Made by a program: the position numbers and the translations under genes. Positions 6,643 to 16,054 of a stretch of 64,000 bases of DNA are shown one piece after another. The first letter of the stretch is position 1. Each line of letters starts with the position of its first letter. Below the pieces are notes generated by a model. The model was given only the letters and a program-made list of their open reading frames with translations, was not told the DNA's origin and did not search any database. Origin of the DNA: Tenacibaculum pacificus (lineage in GTDB: Bacteria; Bacteroidota; Bacteroidia; Flavobacteriales; Flavobacteriaceae); assembly GCF_027941775.1 (NCBI RefSeq), contig NZ_CP115917.1, positions 852,501 to 916,500 on the forward strand. The letters run 5' to 3'.

Positions 6643-8233
6643 TTATTTCATTTTATTCGTTCTTTTTATAGGGATGTATTCCTGTACTAAACAAACGAGT
6701 AAATTTACCGATAGACAAGTTTTTCGCTATAATGAACATTCAAATATTACTTCGTTAGATCCTGCTTTTGCTAAAGATCAACGCAATATTTGGGCAGTAA
6801 ATCAGTTATTTAATGGTTTGGTTCAGTTAGATGATAGTTTACAGATTCAGCCAGATATCGCTAAAAAATGGTCTATTTCTGAAGATGGAAAAACCTATAA
6901 ATTTACGTTAAGAAACGATGTGAAATTTCATAAGCATAGTTTATTTGGTAAAGACTCAACAAGAAGTGTTATTGCTACGGATTTTAAATATTCATTAGAT
7001 AGATTATTATCAAAAAAAGTAGCTTCACCAGGTGGTTGGGTTCTTCAAAATGTAAAAAACTTTAAAGCCGAAAACGATTCTATTTTTACTATTAATTTAA
7101 AACAAGCTTTTCCGCCTTTTTTAGGATTATTAGCAATGAAATATTGTTCGGTAGTTCCTAAAGAAGCAGTCGATTATTTTGGAAATTCATTTAGAGCAAA
7201 CCCGATTGGAACTGGTGCTTTTCAATTTAAATTATGGGTTGAAAATACGAAGTTAGTTTTTCGTAAAAATCTGTTATATTTTGAAAAAGATATAAAAGGA
7301 AATAACTTACCATATTTAGAAGCTGTTGCAATTACTTTTTTACCAGACAAACAAAGTGAATATTTACAGTTTATTCAAGGGAATCTTGATTTTATGAAAA
7401 GTTTAGATGCTTCTTATAAAGATGATATTTTAAATATTGATGGTAGTTTTAAAAAAAAACATATTGATAAAATAGTAAAGAAAACAGGTGCATATTTAAA
7501 TACAGAATATCTAGGCATTTATTTAGATGGAAGTGATGAGTATCCTACAAAATCTAAATTAATTCGTAAGGCTATAAATTATGGATTTGATCGTGTTAAA
7601 ATGATTAAATTTTTACGTAACGGAATTGGAATACCTGCCACAAGTGGATTTATTCCTAAAGGTTTACCTTCATTTAATAATCAAAAAGGGTATTCTTATC
7701 AACCAGAAAAAGCAAGAGCTTTAATTACTAAATATATTAAAGAAACAGGCGATAAAAATCCTGAAATTACAATTACTACAAATGGTAATTATTTAGATTT
7801 ATGCGAATTTATACAACGACAATTACAAAATATTGGTTTACAAATAAAGGTTGATGTAATTCCGCCTTCAACTTTAAGACAAGGAAAAGCAAATGGTAAA
7901 TTGCCTGTTTTTAGAGCTAGTTGGATTGCTGATTATCCTGATGCTGAAAATTATTTATCGTTATTTTATAGTGAAAATTTTATTCCTAATGGACCAAATT
8001 ATACACACTTTAAAAATGATAAATTTGATGCTTTATATGAAGAATCAATAAAAGAAGTTGATATAAAAAAGAGATATAAATTATATCAAAAAATGGATAG
8101 TATTATTATTGAAGAAGCACCAATTGTTCCTTTATATTATGATGAGGTAATTCGATTTAGTCAAAAAAATATACAAGGATTGGGAATTAATCCTATTGAT
8201 ATGTTGCATCTTAAAAATGTTTATAAAAACTAG
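6572..8233 (+). CDS. ABC transporter substrate-binding lipoprotein (SBP family 5, peptide/nickel type)
   Basis: The protein is an extracytoplasmic solute-binding protein of the oligopeptide/nickel family. It has a short N-terminal signal with a lipobox (FIGMYSC), then family hallmarks such as LDPAFAKDQRN, FNGLVQLDD, WSISEDGKTYKFTLR and FRASWIADYPDAENYL. The start is uncertain. The ATG at 6572 overlaps the DUF4442 gene by about 70 bases and leaves a long polar N-region. A TTG at 6599 gives a more usual signal peptide and about 544 residues. No permease or ATPase genes adjoin it, so its partners are elsewhere. Confidence 0.88.
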   Translation: MLKFLKRYTLQINHITKIKESKHNYFILFVLFIGMYSCTKQTSKFTDRQVFRYNEHSNITSLDPAFAKDQRNIWAVNQLFNGLVQLDDSLQIQPDIAKKWSISEDGKTYKFTLRNDVKFHKHSLFGKDSTRSVIATDFKYSLDRLLSKKVASPGGWVLQNVKNFKAENDSIFTINLKQAFPPFLGLLAMKYCSVVPKEAVDYFGNSFRANPIGTGAFQFKLWVENTKLVFRKNLLYFEKDIKGNNLPYLEAVAITFLPDKQSEYLQFIQGNLDFMKSLDASYKDDILNIDGSFKKKHIDKIVKKTGAYLNTEYLGIYLDGSDEYPTKSKLIRKAINYGFDRVKMIKFLRNGIGIPATSGFIPKGLPSFNNQKGYSYQPEKARALITKYIKETGDKNPEITITTNGNYLDLCEFIQRQLQNIGLQIKVDVIPPSTLRQGKANGKLPVFRASWIADYPDAENYLSLFYSENFIPNGPNYTHFKNDKFDALYEESIKEVDIKKRYKLYQKMDSIIIEEAPIVPLYYDEVIRFSQKNIQGLGINPIDMLHLKNVYKN

Positions 8234-8319
8234 GATTGATATCTTTTAAATAATAAAATTATAACATTAGGTTATTATTTGCAAAGTATTTTTATTTATC
8301 TTATCAAAAATAATTTTTT

Positions 8320-8514
8320 ATGAAAAATATAATCTTAATAGCATCGGCATTATTTTTATTTTCGACAGCTTGCGTAGACAAGAAATCAGAAGATAATAAA
8401 AAGCAAAATTTAGAATTGAATAAAGAAGTAGAAAAGGTAGATAAAGAAGTAGAGTCTTTAGAAAAAGAAGCTAAAGAAATTGATCAATCTTTAAATGAAT
8501 TAGATAACTTATAA
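8320..8514 (+). CDS. Small lipoprotein with coiled-coil tail
   Basis: This 64-residue predicted lipoprotein has a hydrophobic signal followed by lipobox STAC (Cys18). The rest is a charged, Lys/Glu-rich heptad-like segment ending in SLNELDNL. It resembles Lpp-like or spacer lipoproteins in design only; I recognise no family. It is 11 bases upstream of another exported coiled-coil protein, suggesting a two-gene operon of envelope proteins. Confidence 0.72.
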   Translation: MKNIILIASALFLFSTACVDKKSEDNKKQNLELNKEVEKVDKEVESLEKEAKEIDQSLNELDNL

Positions 8515-8525
8515 AAAATACAGAG

Positions 8526-9230
8526 ATGAACTTATCAAAATATTTATTAGTAGTAGTATTAATTGCATTTGTAGGAGTAGGTAATGCTCAAAAATCTAAA
8601 GGATCTGAAATAAAAGAAGCACGTAAAGAAAAGAGACAACAGAAAAAAGTTGAAATGAAAGCTAAGCGTGAAGAAATGAAAGCTACACGATTGGAAGTTA
8701 AAGATCAAAAAGAAGTATTAAAGCTTAAAAAGCAAGAGCTTAAAGCAGATAAAAAAGAGTTAAAAGCTGAGCGTAGAGCTATTTTAGGAGAGCATAAAGA
8801 AAAAATGAAAAATATGACTTCTGAAGAAAGAAAGGCGTATTTAAAAAATAACCCTAAATTAAAAGAAAAACTTAAGAATCATAAACAAGCTGTAAAAGGA
8901 AAAAAAGAAGCGTTAAAGAAAAAACAAGCAGATTTTAAAAATGAAAAGGCTAATTTTATCCAAAGTAAAATAAATAATAAAAAAGAAAAATTATCTTTTT
9001 ACGAAAAAAGAAGTACTAATGCAGCTGATAAAATTAAAAGAACAAAAGAACGTTTATCTGCTAAAAAAGAATCAGGAGAAATAACCGAAGCTGAGTATAA
9101 TGAGAAAATAGCTAAAGTTACCAAGATTCAAGAGAAACTAAAAAAGCACGAAGCAAGAGTTTTAAAAGTGAAATCTAGTCTTAAAAAGAATGAAGAGAAA
9201 TTAAATAAGCTTAATACTAGAAAAGAATAA
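8526..9230 (+). CDS. Exported Lys/Glu-rich coiled-coil protein
   Basis: This 234-residue protein has a signal peptide ending near VGNAQ (residue 22). The remainder is an almost uninterrupted run of charged, lysine-dominated heptads (for example ELKADKKELKAERRAI), which predicts a long alpha-helical coiled coil of high positive charge. No enzymatic motif is visible and the family is not recognised. It follows the small lipoprotein gene and ends at a strong bidirectional terminator. A role binding polyanions or bridging envelope layers is possible but speculative. Confidence 0.72.
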   Translation: MNLSKYLLVVVLIAFVGVGNAQKSKGSEIKEARKEKRQQKKVEMKAKREEMKATRLEVKDQKEVLKLKKQELKADKKELKAERRAILGEHKEKMKNMTSEERKAYLKNNPKLKEKLKNHKQAVKGKKEALKKKQADFKNEKANFIQSKINNKKEKLSFYEKRSTNAADKIKRTKERLSAKKESGEITEAEYNEKIAKVTKIQEKLKKHEARVLKVKSSLKKNEEKLNKLNTRKE

Positions 9231-9254
9231 TAATTCTTTTTTTCTGTAATAAAT

Positions 9255-9286
9255 AAAAAAGGACGTTTATATAAACGTCCTTTTTT
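9255..9286. terminator. Bidirectional terminator
   Basis: A perfect loop-less inverted repeat (arms AAAAAAGGACGTTTAT, centred at 9270/9271) separates convergent genes and can stop transcription from both sides. Confidence 0.9.
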
Positions 9287-9289
9287 TAT

Positions 9290-10441
9290 TTATTTTTCTG
9301 ATAAAGAAACTAACGATGTTATTTTATTTTTTATAGATTGTTTAATGTTTTTCGGATAAGAACGTTTTCCATGAAAAACATCAGCCATTGCTTCACTAAA
9401 ATGTTGACCATATTTTTTAAGTACCATATTACGAAGCGTTTTTTGTTCGTAAAACCATTTAGATAAATACAATCCTGTTTCTAATTCTGGAAGTAATTTT
9501 TCTGCTAATTTTTCTAAGTATAATTTTTCTGATTTTTCAGAGTCTAAATTTGCTTCAATAATTGCTTCAGCAACTAATTTACCACTGTAAATAGCATTTG
9601 AAATTCCTTCGGCAGTAACAGGGTCGGCAAAACCAGCGGCATCACCAATTAGAAAAACATTGTTCTTGACAAAACCATCTGTTCTTGGAGCAACAGGAAT
9701 TTGAAAACCATGTTGCGATTCACTAAGAATAGTAGTAATTCCGATTGTTTTTAAATATTCAGTATAATATTCTTTTAAATTTATTTTCGTTCTACGAGCA
9801 GAAGCAACACCAATAGATAAATGATTTTTCTTAGGGAAATTCCAAGCATATCCATAAGGAATCGCATCGATATCAAAACGAACTTCGTCTTTTAAACGAT
9901 TAAAATCTTCTTCAGGAACTTCTACTTCATATTCTAAAGCAGGAATTAACTTTCGAGTATCTTCTTTCCACCCTGCCATTTTAGCAGTAGGACTTAAAGC
10001 GCCATCAGCAGCAATTACAAATTTTGCAGAAATTTCTCCTTGAGAGGTTTCTAAAATTATTTTATCTTCAGAAAAATTTAGCTTTTTTAGCTTATGATCT
10101 TCCAATAAGGTAACTCCAAATTCTTTGGCTTTTTTTACAATTAAATGATCGAAAGAATCTCTCATAATCATTGTAACGGTAGGATCTTCTCTGTGGGTTT
10201 TAAAATGTAATTTTTCACCTAAATAAATATCTATTGTATGAAATTCTCGTTCAATAACTGAAGAGATATCAAAAGGTAAATCTTTACGACCTCTAAAAAC
10301 AAAACCACCTCCACAGGTTTTATAGCGAGGTAATGTTTCTTTTTCTATTAAGACGGTTGAAATTCCGTTTTTAGCTAAGTAAAAAGCAGTTGAAGCCCCA
10401 GAAGGACCACTACCAATAATAGCTACATCAAAGTGTTTCAT
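9290..10441 (-). CDS. Geranylgeranyl reductase-family FAD-dependent oxidoreductase
   Basis: This 383-residue flavoprotein has an N-terminal Rossmann motif IIGSGPSGAS (about residues 8-17), the family motif RYKTCGGG (~40-47) and a second FAD motif FLIGDAAGFADPVTAEGI (~265). These place it in the geranylgeranyl-reductase superfamily, which reduces or hydroxylates isoprenoid and similar hydrophobic substrates. The substrate here is unknown; a role in quinone or lipid metabolism is plausible because the window also holds menaquinone genes, but there is no operon link. Confidence 0.88.
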   Translation of the reverse strand: MKHFDVAIIGSGPSGASTAFYLAKNGISTVLIEKETLPRYKTCGGGFVFRGRKDLPFDISSVIEREFHTIDIYLGEKLHFKTHREDPTVTMIMRDSFDHLIVKKAKEFGVTLLEDHKLKKLNFSEDKIILETSQGEISAKFVIAADGALSPTAKMAGWKEDTRKLIPALEYEVEVPEEDFNRLKDEVRFDIDAIPYGYAWNFPKKNHLSIGVASARRTKINLKEYYTEYLKTIGITTILSESQHGFQIPVAPRTDGFVKNNVFLIGDAAGFADPVTAEGISNAIYSGKLVAEAIIEANLDSEKSEKLYLEKLAEKLLPELETGLYLSKWFYEQKTLRNMVLKKYGQHFSEAMADVFHGKRSYPKNIKQSIKNKITSLVSLSEK

Positions 10442-10549
10442 AGTTAGTTTTTAAAAAGCAATATACGTATTACTAGTGGTTTTTAAATTTTTGTATGATG
10501 AAAATGATATAATTATTTTTTAGAGTATAAATTAAAAGTCTATTAAAAA

Positions 10550-11563
10550 CTACCAGTGTAAACGTGTCATAATAGGATAGTGGTCAGATAATTTAAGTGA
10601 ACTATATGTTTTGTATTGATTTATGGTGGCTTTATTATCAGGTAAAATAAAATCAATTCGCATTGGATATGCATATCTAAATGATTTACCTAAACCAATT
10701 CCAGCTTCTAAAAAGGCATCTTGTTTATCTTTAGATAATTTTTGATATATCCAAGAATATGCAGTATTATTAAAATCGCCACATATAATTTTTTTCTTTT
10801 TCCAAGAATACTCGTGTTGTAAAATTAATTCAGTTTGTGATACTTGTTTTTCAAAACCATTTGCTAAACGTTTAAATAAACGTTCAGAATCTTTTTCACC
10901 AAAATTTTCTTTATTCGGATTTACTTTTAATGATTCTAAATGAACATTATATACACGTATTGTATCATTATTTTTAACAATATCTACAAAAATAGTATTG
11001 TTTGAACTTTTTTTAAAGTTTAAAGAACCTGAATTTATAATAGGATATTTAGAATAAATAGCAAGTCCAAATTTATCTGCTTTAGATTTTGTTTTAATGT
11101 ATTTATAAGGGAGTTTTATATCTAATAATTCTGATAGATAAAACTCTTGCATAGCAATAACATCAGGATTTTCATTATTAATAAATTCGTATATTTTTTG
11201 TTCAGTAGTAATATCATCAAGATGTTTGTAATAATTAAATAAACGAACATTGTAGCTCATTACTTTTAAATCATTATTTAAAACAGTTTCTTTATTTGAA
11301 AATATTACAAGAGGAGTAGATATAAACCATCCGATGACTAATATTAATAATGATAATAATGCGTATTTATGAACTTTAAGTAACCAATATATAAAGAAAC
11401 CTATATTTAAAATAATTAATAAAGGTACAAATAAACTAAAAACAGCAACAGCAGGAATTATTTGAGGAGATACGTAAGGTAAAGCATATGAAAGTAACAA
11501 AACAGTTGCAAAAACTGAATTGATAAAAAATAATAACTTTTGTACAATCGAATATTTTTTCAT
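10550..11563 (-). CDS. Membrane-anchored endonuclease/exonuclease/phosphatase family protein
   Basis: This 337-residue protein has about three N-terminal membrane helices (residues ~8-100). An EEP domain follows, with metal-binding and catalytic signatures: VMSYNVRLFNYY, VIAMQEFY, NVHLESL, IICGDFNN and LSDHYPI at the end. The catalytic domain would face the periplasm. EEP members include nucleases, sphingomyelinases and phosphatases, and the substrate cannot be assigned. It starts four bases downstream of the first rhomboid gene on the same strand, and the two are likely co-transcribed. Confidence 0.88.
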   Translation of the reverse strand: MKKYSIVQKLLFFINSVFATVLLLSYALPYVSPQIIPAVAVFSLFVPLLIILNIGFFIYWLLKVHKYALLSLLILVIGWFISTPLVIFSNKETVLNNDLKVMSYNVRLFNYYKHLDDITTEQKIYEFINNENPDVIAMQEFYLSELLDIKLPYKYIKTKSKADKFGLAIYSKYPIINSGSLNFKKSSNNTIFVDIVKNNDTIRVYNVHLESLKVNPNKENFGEKDSERLFKRLANGFEKQVSQTELILQHEYSWKKKKIICGDFNNTAYSWIYQKLSKDKQDAFLEAGIGLGKSFRYAYPMRIDFILPDNKATINQYKTYSSLKLSDHYPIMTRLHW

Positions 11564-11567
11564 TTAA

Positions 11568-12422
11568 TTATTTACCTTGTTTAAATAAAAACTCTTTTTC
11601 GGTTTGGGTTAAGGTGTCATAGCCAGATTTACTTATTTTATCTAAAACAGCGTCAACTTCTTGTTGATTTATTGTTTTTTGAAAAACTCTAGTAGTTGGT
11701 TTTTTACCAGATTTATAAACTGTTTTTAAAGGTTTTTCTTTTTTATCGAACAATTTATTAACTGTTTTTTTAGTTTTAAAAATTGTTATTTTTTTATTAC
11801 TTGCTTTTGTAACATATAAAAAACCAAATAAAGCTCCACCTATATGTGCTAAGTGTCCACCAGCATTATCAGTAGGTATTTGTAATATGTCGATAATAAC
11901 CCAAATAGAAGCTAACTGCCATAATTTAACATAGCCAATTAAAGGAATTTTTAATTCATAATTAGGCATATAAGTGGCACTTCCTATAAAAATAGCCGAA
12001 ATACCTGCGGATGCACCTAATAAAATACTATTATTGGTAACTTGTTGTAAAATTGGAATAAAACTATAACTAGTAATAAAAATAATACCTCCAAATAATG
12101 TTCCTAAAAAATAGAAATTAAGTAGTTGTTTTGATGTAAAATATTGTTTAAAAAAATGACCTATATAAAATAAAGCAAACAAGTTTGATAAGATATGAAT
12201 AAAGCTAGTGTGTACAAATCCATAGGTAATAATTGTCCATGGTTTTGATAAAAAATCATCAAAATTAGCAGGTAAAGAAAACCATTGAACAATAAAACTA
12301 TTATTTGATTGAAATATATTGGTCATAAAAACCAGTATATATACAGCAAGATTTATATAGATTAATTGCTCTACAATACCTGCATTTTTAAATCGATATT
12401 TTAAGGTATTTAAAATTTCCAT
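11568..12422 (-). CDS. Rhomboid-family intramembrane serine protease with cytoplasmic tail
   Basis: This is a multi-pass membrane protein of about 284 residues from the internal ATG (MEILNTLKYRF). An ATG 24 bases upstream would add a basic extension and is less likely. The serine is in LLGASAGI (Ser138) and the histidine in HLAHIGGALFGF (His193), giving the rhomboid Ser-His dyad. HILSNLFALFYIG is the conserved loop-1/helix-2 region. The last ~80 residues are Lys-rich and soluble, ending in TLTQTEKEFL, a tail seen in flavobacterial rhomboids. It lies in tandem with a second rhomboid gene. Confidence 0.9.
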   Translation of the reverse strand: MEILNTLKYRFKNAGIVEQLIYINLAVYILVFMTNIFQSNNSFIVQWFSLPANFDDFLSKPWTIITYGFVHTSFIHILSNLFALFYIGHFFKQYFTSKQLLNFYFLGTLFGGIIFITSYSFIPILQQVTNNSILLGASAGISAIFIGSATYMPNYELKIPLIGYVKLWQLASIWVIIDILQIPTDNAGGHLAHIGGALFGFLYVTKASNKKITIFKTKKTVNKLFDKKEKPLKTVYKSGKKPTTRVFQKTINQQEVDAVLDKISKSGYDTLTQTEKEFLFKQGK

Positions 12423-12460
12423 TAGTTTTATTTTTCTTAAACGCAATTTAATATACTAAA

Positions 12461-13186
12461 TTAATGAGTTTTCTCTTGATTTTTTTTCCAATACCAAGCG
12501 ATGATAAAACCAATAATAGCACCTCCAACATGTGCAAAATGAGCAATATTACCAATAGAATATTTTGTTACACCAAAAAATAAATCACCAGCAATCATTA
12601 AAGGGATAAAATATTTTGCAGCAATTGGTACTGGGAAAAATATCAAAGCTAGTTTTGCATTAGGAAACATTAATCCAAAGGCAACTAAAATACCATAAAC
12701 AGCTCCTGATGCACCAACAGCTGGTGTATGATACAAGCTGTAAAATTCACTCATTTTTTCATTAGAAAGTGTAATTAAAGTATCGTTATATTGTCCTGTA
12801 TTTAAAAGTGTTTTTATTTCAATAGGTGATATTCCTAAGTTAATTAACTGCTCATAAATTCCGCTAAACTGATAATAATTAACAAGCGTATATATTAAAC
12901 CCGCACCTATACCTGCTGAAAAATAAAAGAAAATGAATTTATTTTTACCCCACATTTGTTCTAAAGGAGTACCAAAAGCCCATAAAGCATACATGTTAAA
13001 AATTAAATGCATAGGACTTCCATGCATAAAAATATGTGTAACATATTGCCAAGCTCCAAAATGTTCGTTCTCAGGATAATGTAATGCGAAAATATTTGTT
13101 ACATCTAAATTTAAAAGCTGTGGTGCAAAATACATAATCACGTTAATGATTATTAAATGCTTTATAGCATCGGTTATTTTAGCCAT
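12461..13186 (-). CDS. Rhomboid-family intramembrane serine protease
   Basis: This 241-residue, six-helix membrane protein has catalytic Ser160 in VGASGAVYGI and His219 in AHFAHVGGAIIGF. HGSPMHLIFNMYALWAFG (~55-72) is the conserved helix-2 region. It lacks the soluble C-terminal tail of its neighbour. Two rhomboids in tandem directly downstream of mutL are commonly seen in flavobacteria. Its substrates are unknown. Ten bases separate it from mutL, suggesting one operon. Confidence 0.92.
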   Translation of the reverse strand: MAKITDAIKHLIIINVIMYFAPQLLNLDVTNIFALHYPENEHFGAWQYVTHIFMHGSPMHLIFNMYALWAFGTPLEQMWGKNKFIFFYFSAGIGAGLIYTLVNYYQFSGIYEQLINLGISPIEIKTLLNTGQYNDTLITLSNEKMSEFYSLYHTPAVGASGAVYGILVAFGLMFPNAKLALIFFPVPIAAKYFIPLMIAGDLFFGVTKYSIGNIAHFAHVGGAIIGFIIAWYWKKNQEKTH

Positions 13187-13195
13187 AATTATTTT

Positions 13196-15082
13196 TTATT
13201 TATTGAAAATGGTATCAATTTCGTTTAAGGTTAATGTTTTAAACGTAGGTTTACCAAATGGTGATGTGTTAGGCTCTCTGCAAGAAAATAAATCATTTAC
13301 TAAGTTTTCTTGTTCTTTAATAGATAATACTGTTCCTGTTTTTAGTGCTAATGATTTTGCAAAAGATTTTGCCATTACATCAAAATGACTAAAACTAGCA
13401 TCAGGCACTTCTAATTTAATATCGTCTAATAATTCTTCTAAAATTAAGGTGATTTGACTCTCACTAATTGAAGTCGGTATTCCACGAATAATAACACTTT
13501 CTTTTGTAAATTCATCAAACATAAAACCAGCACTTTCTAAATCTGATTTTATAGTATAAATCATTTCTATATCTGATTTAGAAAAAGAAATATTTACAGG
13601 AAATAATAATTGTTGACTACTAGCTTCTTTAACAGTAATGTTTTCTAAAAATTCTTCGTATAAAATACGTTGGTGTGCTAGTGATTGATTGATTAAAACG
13701 ACACCTGATTTAATAGAACTTAATAAATATTTTTTTTGAATTTGAAAGGTTTTACCCGTTTCTGTTTCTTGATGAGACTCAAAAAGTTGTTCTTGTTTTG
13801 TATTGTCTATCGATTTATTATTGGTGTATAAAGCTTCCCAATCGCCTGTATCTTTTTTGAAATTAGATTGATAACTTACAGAATTTGAATCACTCGACTT
13901 GTTTGAAATATTTTGTTCGTTTGAGTAATTTGAAGTATCAGGTTTTTCTTGATAACTTGGAGATGCTGTAAACGGATTAAAATTATGATCCACAGTAATT
14001 GGAGGGAGTTTAGATGAATCCGAAGACTTTTTGCTATAATCATACGGCGTATCTAAATTTGCATCTCTGCTAAAATCTAAGGCAGGCGTTACATTATATT
14101 GTCCTAAGCTATGTTTAATTGTTGCACGTAAAATAGCATATAATACTTTTTCGTTATCAAATTTAATTTCCGTTTTTGTCGGATGTATATTAATATCGAT
14201 GCTATTTGGTGGTACTTCTAAATATAAAAAATAAGAAGGATGTGACCCACTTTCTAACAAACCTTCAAAAGCCATTACAACCGCATGGTTTAAATATGAA
14301 CTTTTGATAAAACGATTATTTACAAAAAAGTACTGTTCACCACGTTTTTTCTTTGCAAATTCAGATTTTGTCGTAAAACCTCTTATCGAAAGAATATCCG
14401 TTTGTTCAGAAATTGGAACTAATCGTTCGTTCATTTTATTACCAAAAACAGCAACAATTCTTTTACGTAAATTGCTTTTTTTAAGGTGATAAAGTTCCGT
14501 ATCGTTGTGTTGTAATAAAAAAGAAATATCAGGATGCGCTAAAGCGACTCTTTGAAATTCATCTACAATATGACGAGTTTCAATACTATCAGATTTTAAG
14601 AAATTCCTACGTGCAGGAATATTATAAAATAAGTTTTTAACTGCAATACTTGTTCCTTTTGAAGTTGAAATACTTTCTTGAGAAACAATTTTACTTCCTG
14701 CTATTTTTATAAAAGAACCAAGTTCTTCGTTTTCTTGTTTTGTTTTTAACTCTACATGTGCAATTGCAGCAACAGAAGCTAAAGCTTCACCTCTAAAACC
14801 TTTGGTATTCAAGTTAAATAAATCTTGAGCATCTCTAATTTTTGAAGTTGCATGACGCTCAAAACTTAATCGAGCATCTGTAATACTCATTCCTTTACCG
14901 TCATCAATTACTTGAATTAAAGTTTTACCAGCATCTTTTATTAAAAGTTTTATAGTACTTGCACCTGCATCAATTGAATTTTCGACTAACTCTTTAACTA
15001 CAGAGGCAGGACGTTGTACTACTTCACCAGCAGCAATTTGATTTGCAACATGATCAGGGAGTAATTGTATGATGTCAGACAT
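13196..15082 (-). CDS. mutL: DNA mismatch repair protein MutL
   Basis: This 628-residue protein has a GHKL ATPase domain at residues ~1-330: IAAGEVVQRPASVVKELVENS, DDGKGM, GFRGEALAS and TSKGTSIAVKNLFYNIPAR. A Ser/Asn-rich linker (~350-440) and a C-terminal dimerisation domain follow. It couples mismatch recognition by MutS to strand processing. The DQHAxxExxxxE endonuclease motif seen in many bacterial MutLs is replaced by NQSLAHQRILYE, which lacks the metal-binding Asp, His and first Glu. The late CPHGRP-like motif reads SPFGKPTF. This copy is therefore unlikely to nick DNA by the usual mechanism. Confidence 0.97.
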   Translation of the reverse strand: MSDIIQLLPDHVANQIAAGEVVQRPASVVKELVENSIDAGASTIKLLIKDAGKTLIQVIDDGKGMSITDARLSFERHATSKIRDAQDLFNLNTKGFRGEALASVAAIAHVELKTKQENEELGSFIKIAGSKIVSQESISTSKGTSIAVKNLFYNIPARRNFLKSDSIETRHIVDEFQRVALAHPDISFLLQHNDTELYHLKKSNLRKRIVAVFGNKMNERLVPISEQTDILSIRGFTTKSEFAKKKRGEQYFFVNNRFIKSSYLNHAVVMAFEGLLESGSHPSYFLYLEVPPNSIDINIHPTKTEIKFDNEKVLYAILRATIKHSLGQYNVTPALDFSRDANLDTPYDYSKKSSDSSKLPPITVDHNFNPFTASPSYQEKPDTSNYSNEQNISNKSSDSNSVSYQSNFKKDTGDWEALYTNNKSIDNTKQEQLFESHQETETGKTFQIQKKYLLSSIKSGVVLINQSLAHQRILYEEFLENITVKEASSQQLLFPVNISFSKSDIEMIYTIKSDLESAGFMFDEFTKESVIIRGIPTSISESQITLILEELLDDIKLEVPDASFSHFDVMAKSFAKSLALKTGTVLSIKEQENLVNDLFSCREPNTSPFGKPTFKTLTLNEIDTIFNK

Positions 15083-15366
15083 TAGTTATTTTTTGATAAA
15101 AAGATAGAAAGATCGAAATCGATAAAAAACAAGAATAAAAGTATAAAAAAAGCAACTAAAATGATAATAGTACTATTAAAACCGCCATTTTCAGAGTTTT
15201 TAAATTCATTGATAGCCATTGTAAATTTTCCTTTTAAGCCTTTTGATTTACCAACAGTAGTACGGTATTTATCAAACTTATGTTTTACTTGATAGGGATT
15301 ACCCTCGCCTTTGTAGTAAGTAGGTTTGTAATCGAATTTTTTATTTTCCTTTTTAATAAATCCCAT
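15082..15366 (-). CDS. Small membrane-anchored protein (often mis-named riboflavin synthase beta)
   Basis: The protein has about 94 residues when started at the ATG giving MGFIKKENKKFDYKP; an upstream ATG would add 13 unlikely residues. A basic soluble N-terminus (YYKGEGNPYQVKHKFDKYR) precedes one strongly hydrophobic helix (STIIILVAFFILLFLFFI) near the C-terminus, so it is a tail-anchored or single-pass protein. Homologues sit between mutL and ribH in flavobacteria and are sometimes labelled riboflavin synthase, which the sequence does not support. Its stop overlaps the mutL start by one base. Confidence 0.8.
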   Translation of the reverse strand: MGFIKKENKKFDYKPTYYKGEGNPYQVKHKFDKYRTTVGKSKGLKGKFTMAINEFKNSENGGFNSTIIILVAFFILLFLFFIDFDLSIFLSKNN

Positions 15367-15477
15367 AGTCACTGCTTTTGAATACTGAAGTGTAACAACA
15401 ATCACACCAAATTAAGACGAAACTCAAAGTTACTGAATTATGAATTAATTGTCAAAAATTAAGGCTAAATTAAAGTT

Positions 15478-15516
15478 AAAAAAGAACCAAAAGGTATAAT
15501 ACCTTGGTTCTTTTTT
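15478..15516 (-). terminator. Terminator downstream of ribH
   Basis: AAAAAAGAACCAA pairs with TTGGTTCTTTTTT, with a second stem (AGGTAT/ATACCT) inside. It lies between ribH and the downstream small membrane protein gene on the minus strand. Confidence 0.85.
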
Positions 15517-15547
15517 ATATAAATCTTTTAAATGTTTTTTTAAGGGT

Positions 15548-16054
15548 TTAAAACCCTAAAGAATTAGAAGGTTTATCTAAGTTTTTAAGAGCTGCCATTT
15601 TAACAGCTGCAATGGCACATTCAATACCTTTATTACCTAGTTTTCCACCAGACCTATCTAATGATTGTTGTTTTGTATTATCTGTTAATACACAAAAAAT
15701 TACAGGAACATCATATTTAATGTTCAAATCTACAATACCTTGTGTAACACCTTCGCATACAAAATCAAAGTGTTTTGTTTCTCCCTGAATTACATTTCCA
15801 ATGGCAATAACTGCATCTACTTTTTGAGATTCAATCATTTTTTTACATCCGTAAACTAATTCAAAACTTCCAGGAACATCCCAAGAAATAATATTGTTTT
15901 TTTCTGCTCCACAATCTAAAAATGCTTCAATAGCACCTTTGTGTAGGTTTTCTGTAATTTCAGGATTCCATTCTGAAACAACAATCCCAAATCGAAAAGA
16001 TTTCGCATTTGGGATTGAAGCTTTATCGTAATATGATAAATTTGTTGTTGCCAT
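15548..16054 (-). CDS. ribH: 6,7-dimethyl-8-ribityllumazine synthase
   Basis: This 168-residue enzyme condenses 5-amino-6-ribitylamino-uracil with 3,4-dihydroxybutanone phosphate, the penultimate step of riboflavin synthesis. Family features are FGIVVSEWNPEIT (~22-34), WDVPGSFELVYG (~60-71), IAIGNVIQGETKHFDFVC (~84-101, with the catalytic His) and the C-terminal GNKGIECAIAAVKMA. Length matches the family (about 155-170). Its start overlaps the end of the TPR gene, so the two are co-transcribed. Confidence 0.97.
   Translation of the reverse strand: MATTNLSYYDKASIPNAKSFRFGIVVSEWNPEITENLHKGAIEAFLDCGAEKNNIISWDVPGSFELVYGCKKMIESQKVDAVIAIGNVIQGETKHFDFVCEGVTQGIVDLNIKYDVPVIFCVLTDNTKQQSLDRSGGKLGNKGIECAIAAVKMAALKNLDKPSNSLGF

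Noticed and set aside
15082..15405. Riboflavin synthase beta subunit
   Set aside because: The protein has one membrane helix and no lumazine or riboflavin synthase motifs. The name seems to derive from the neighbouring ribH.
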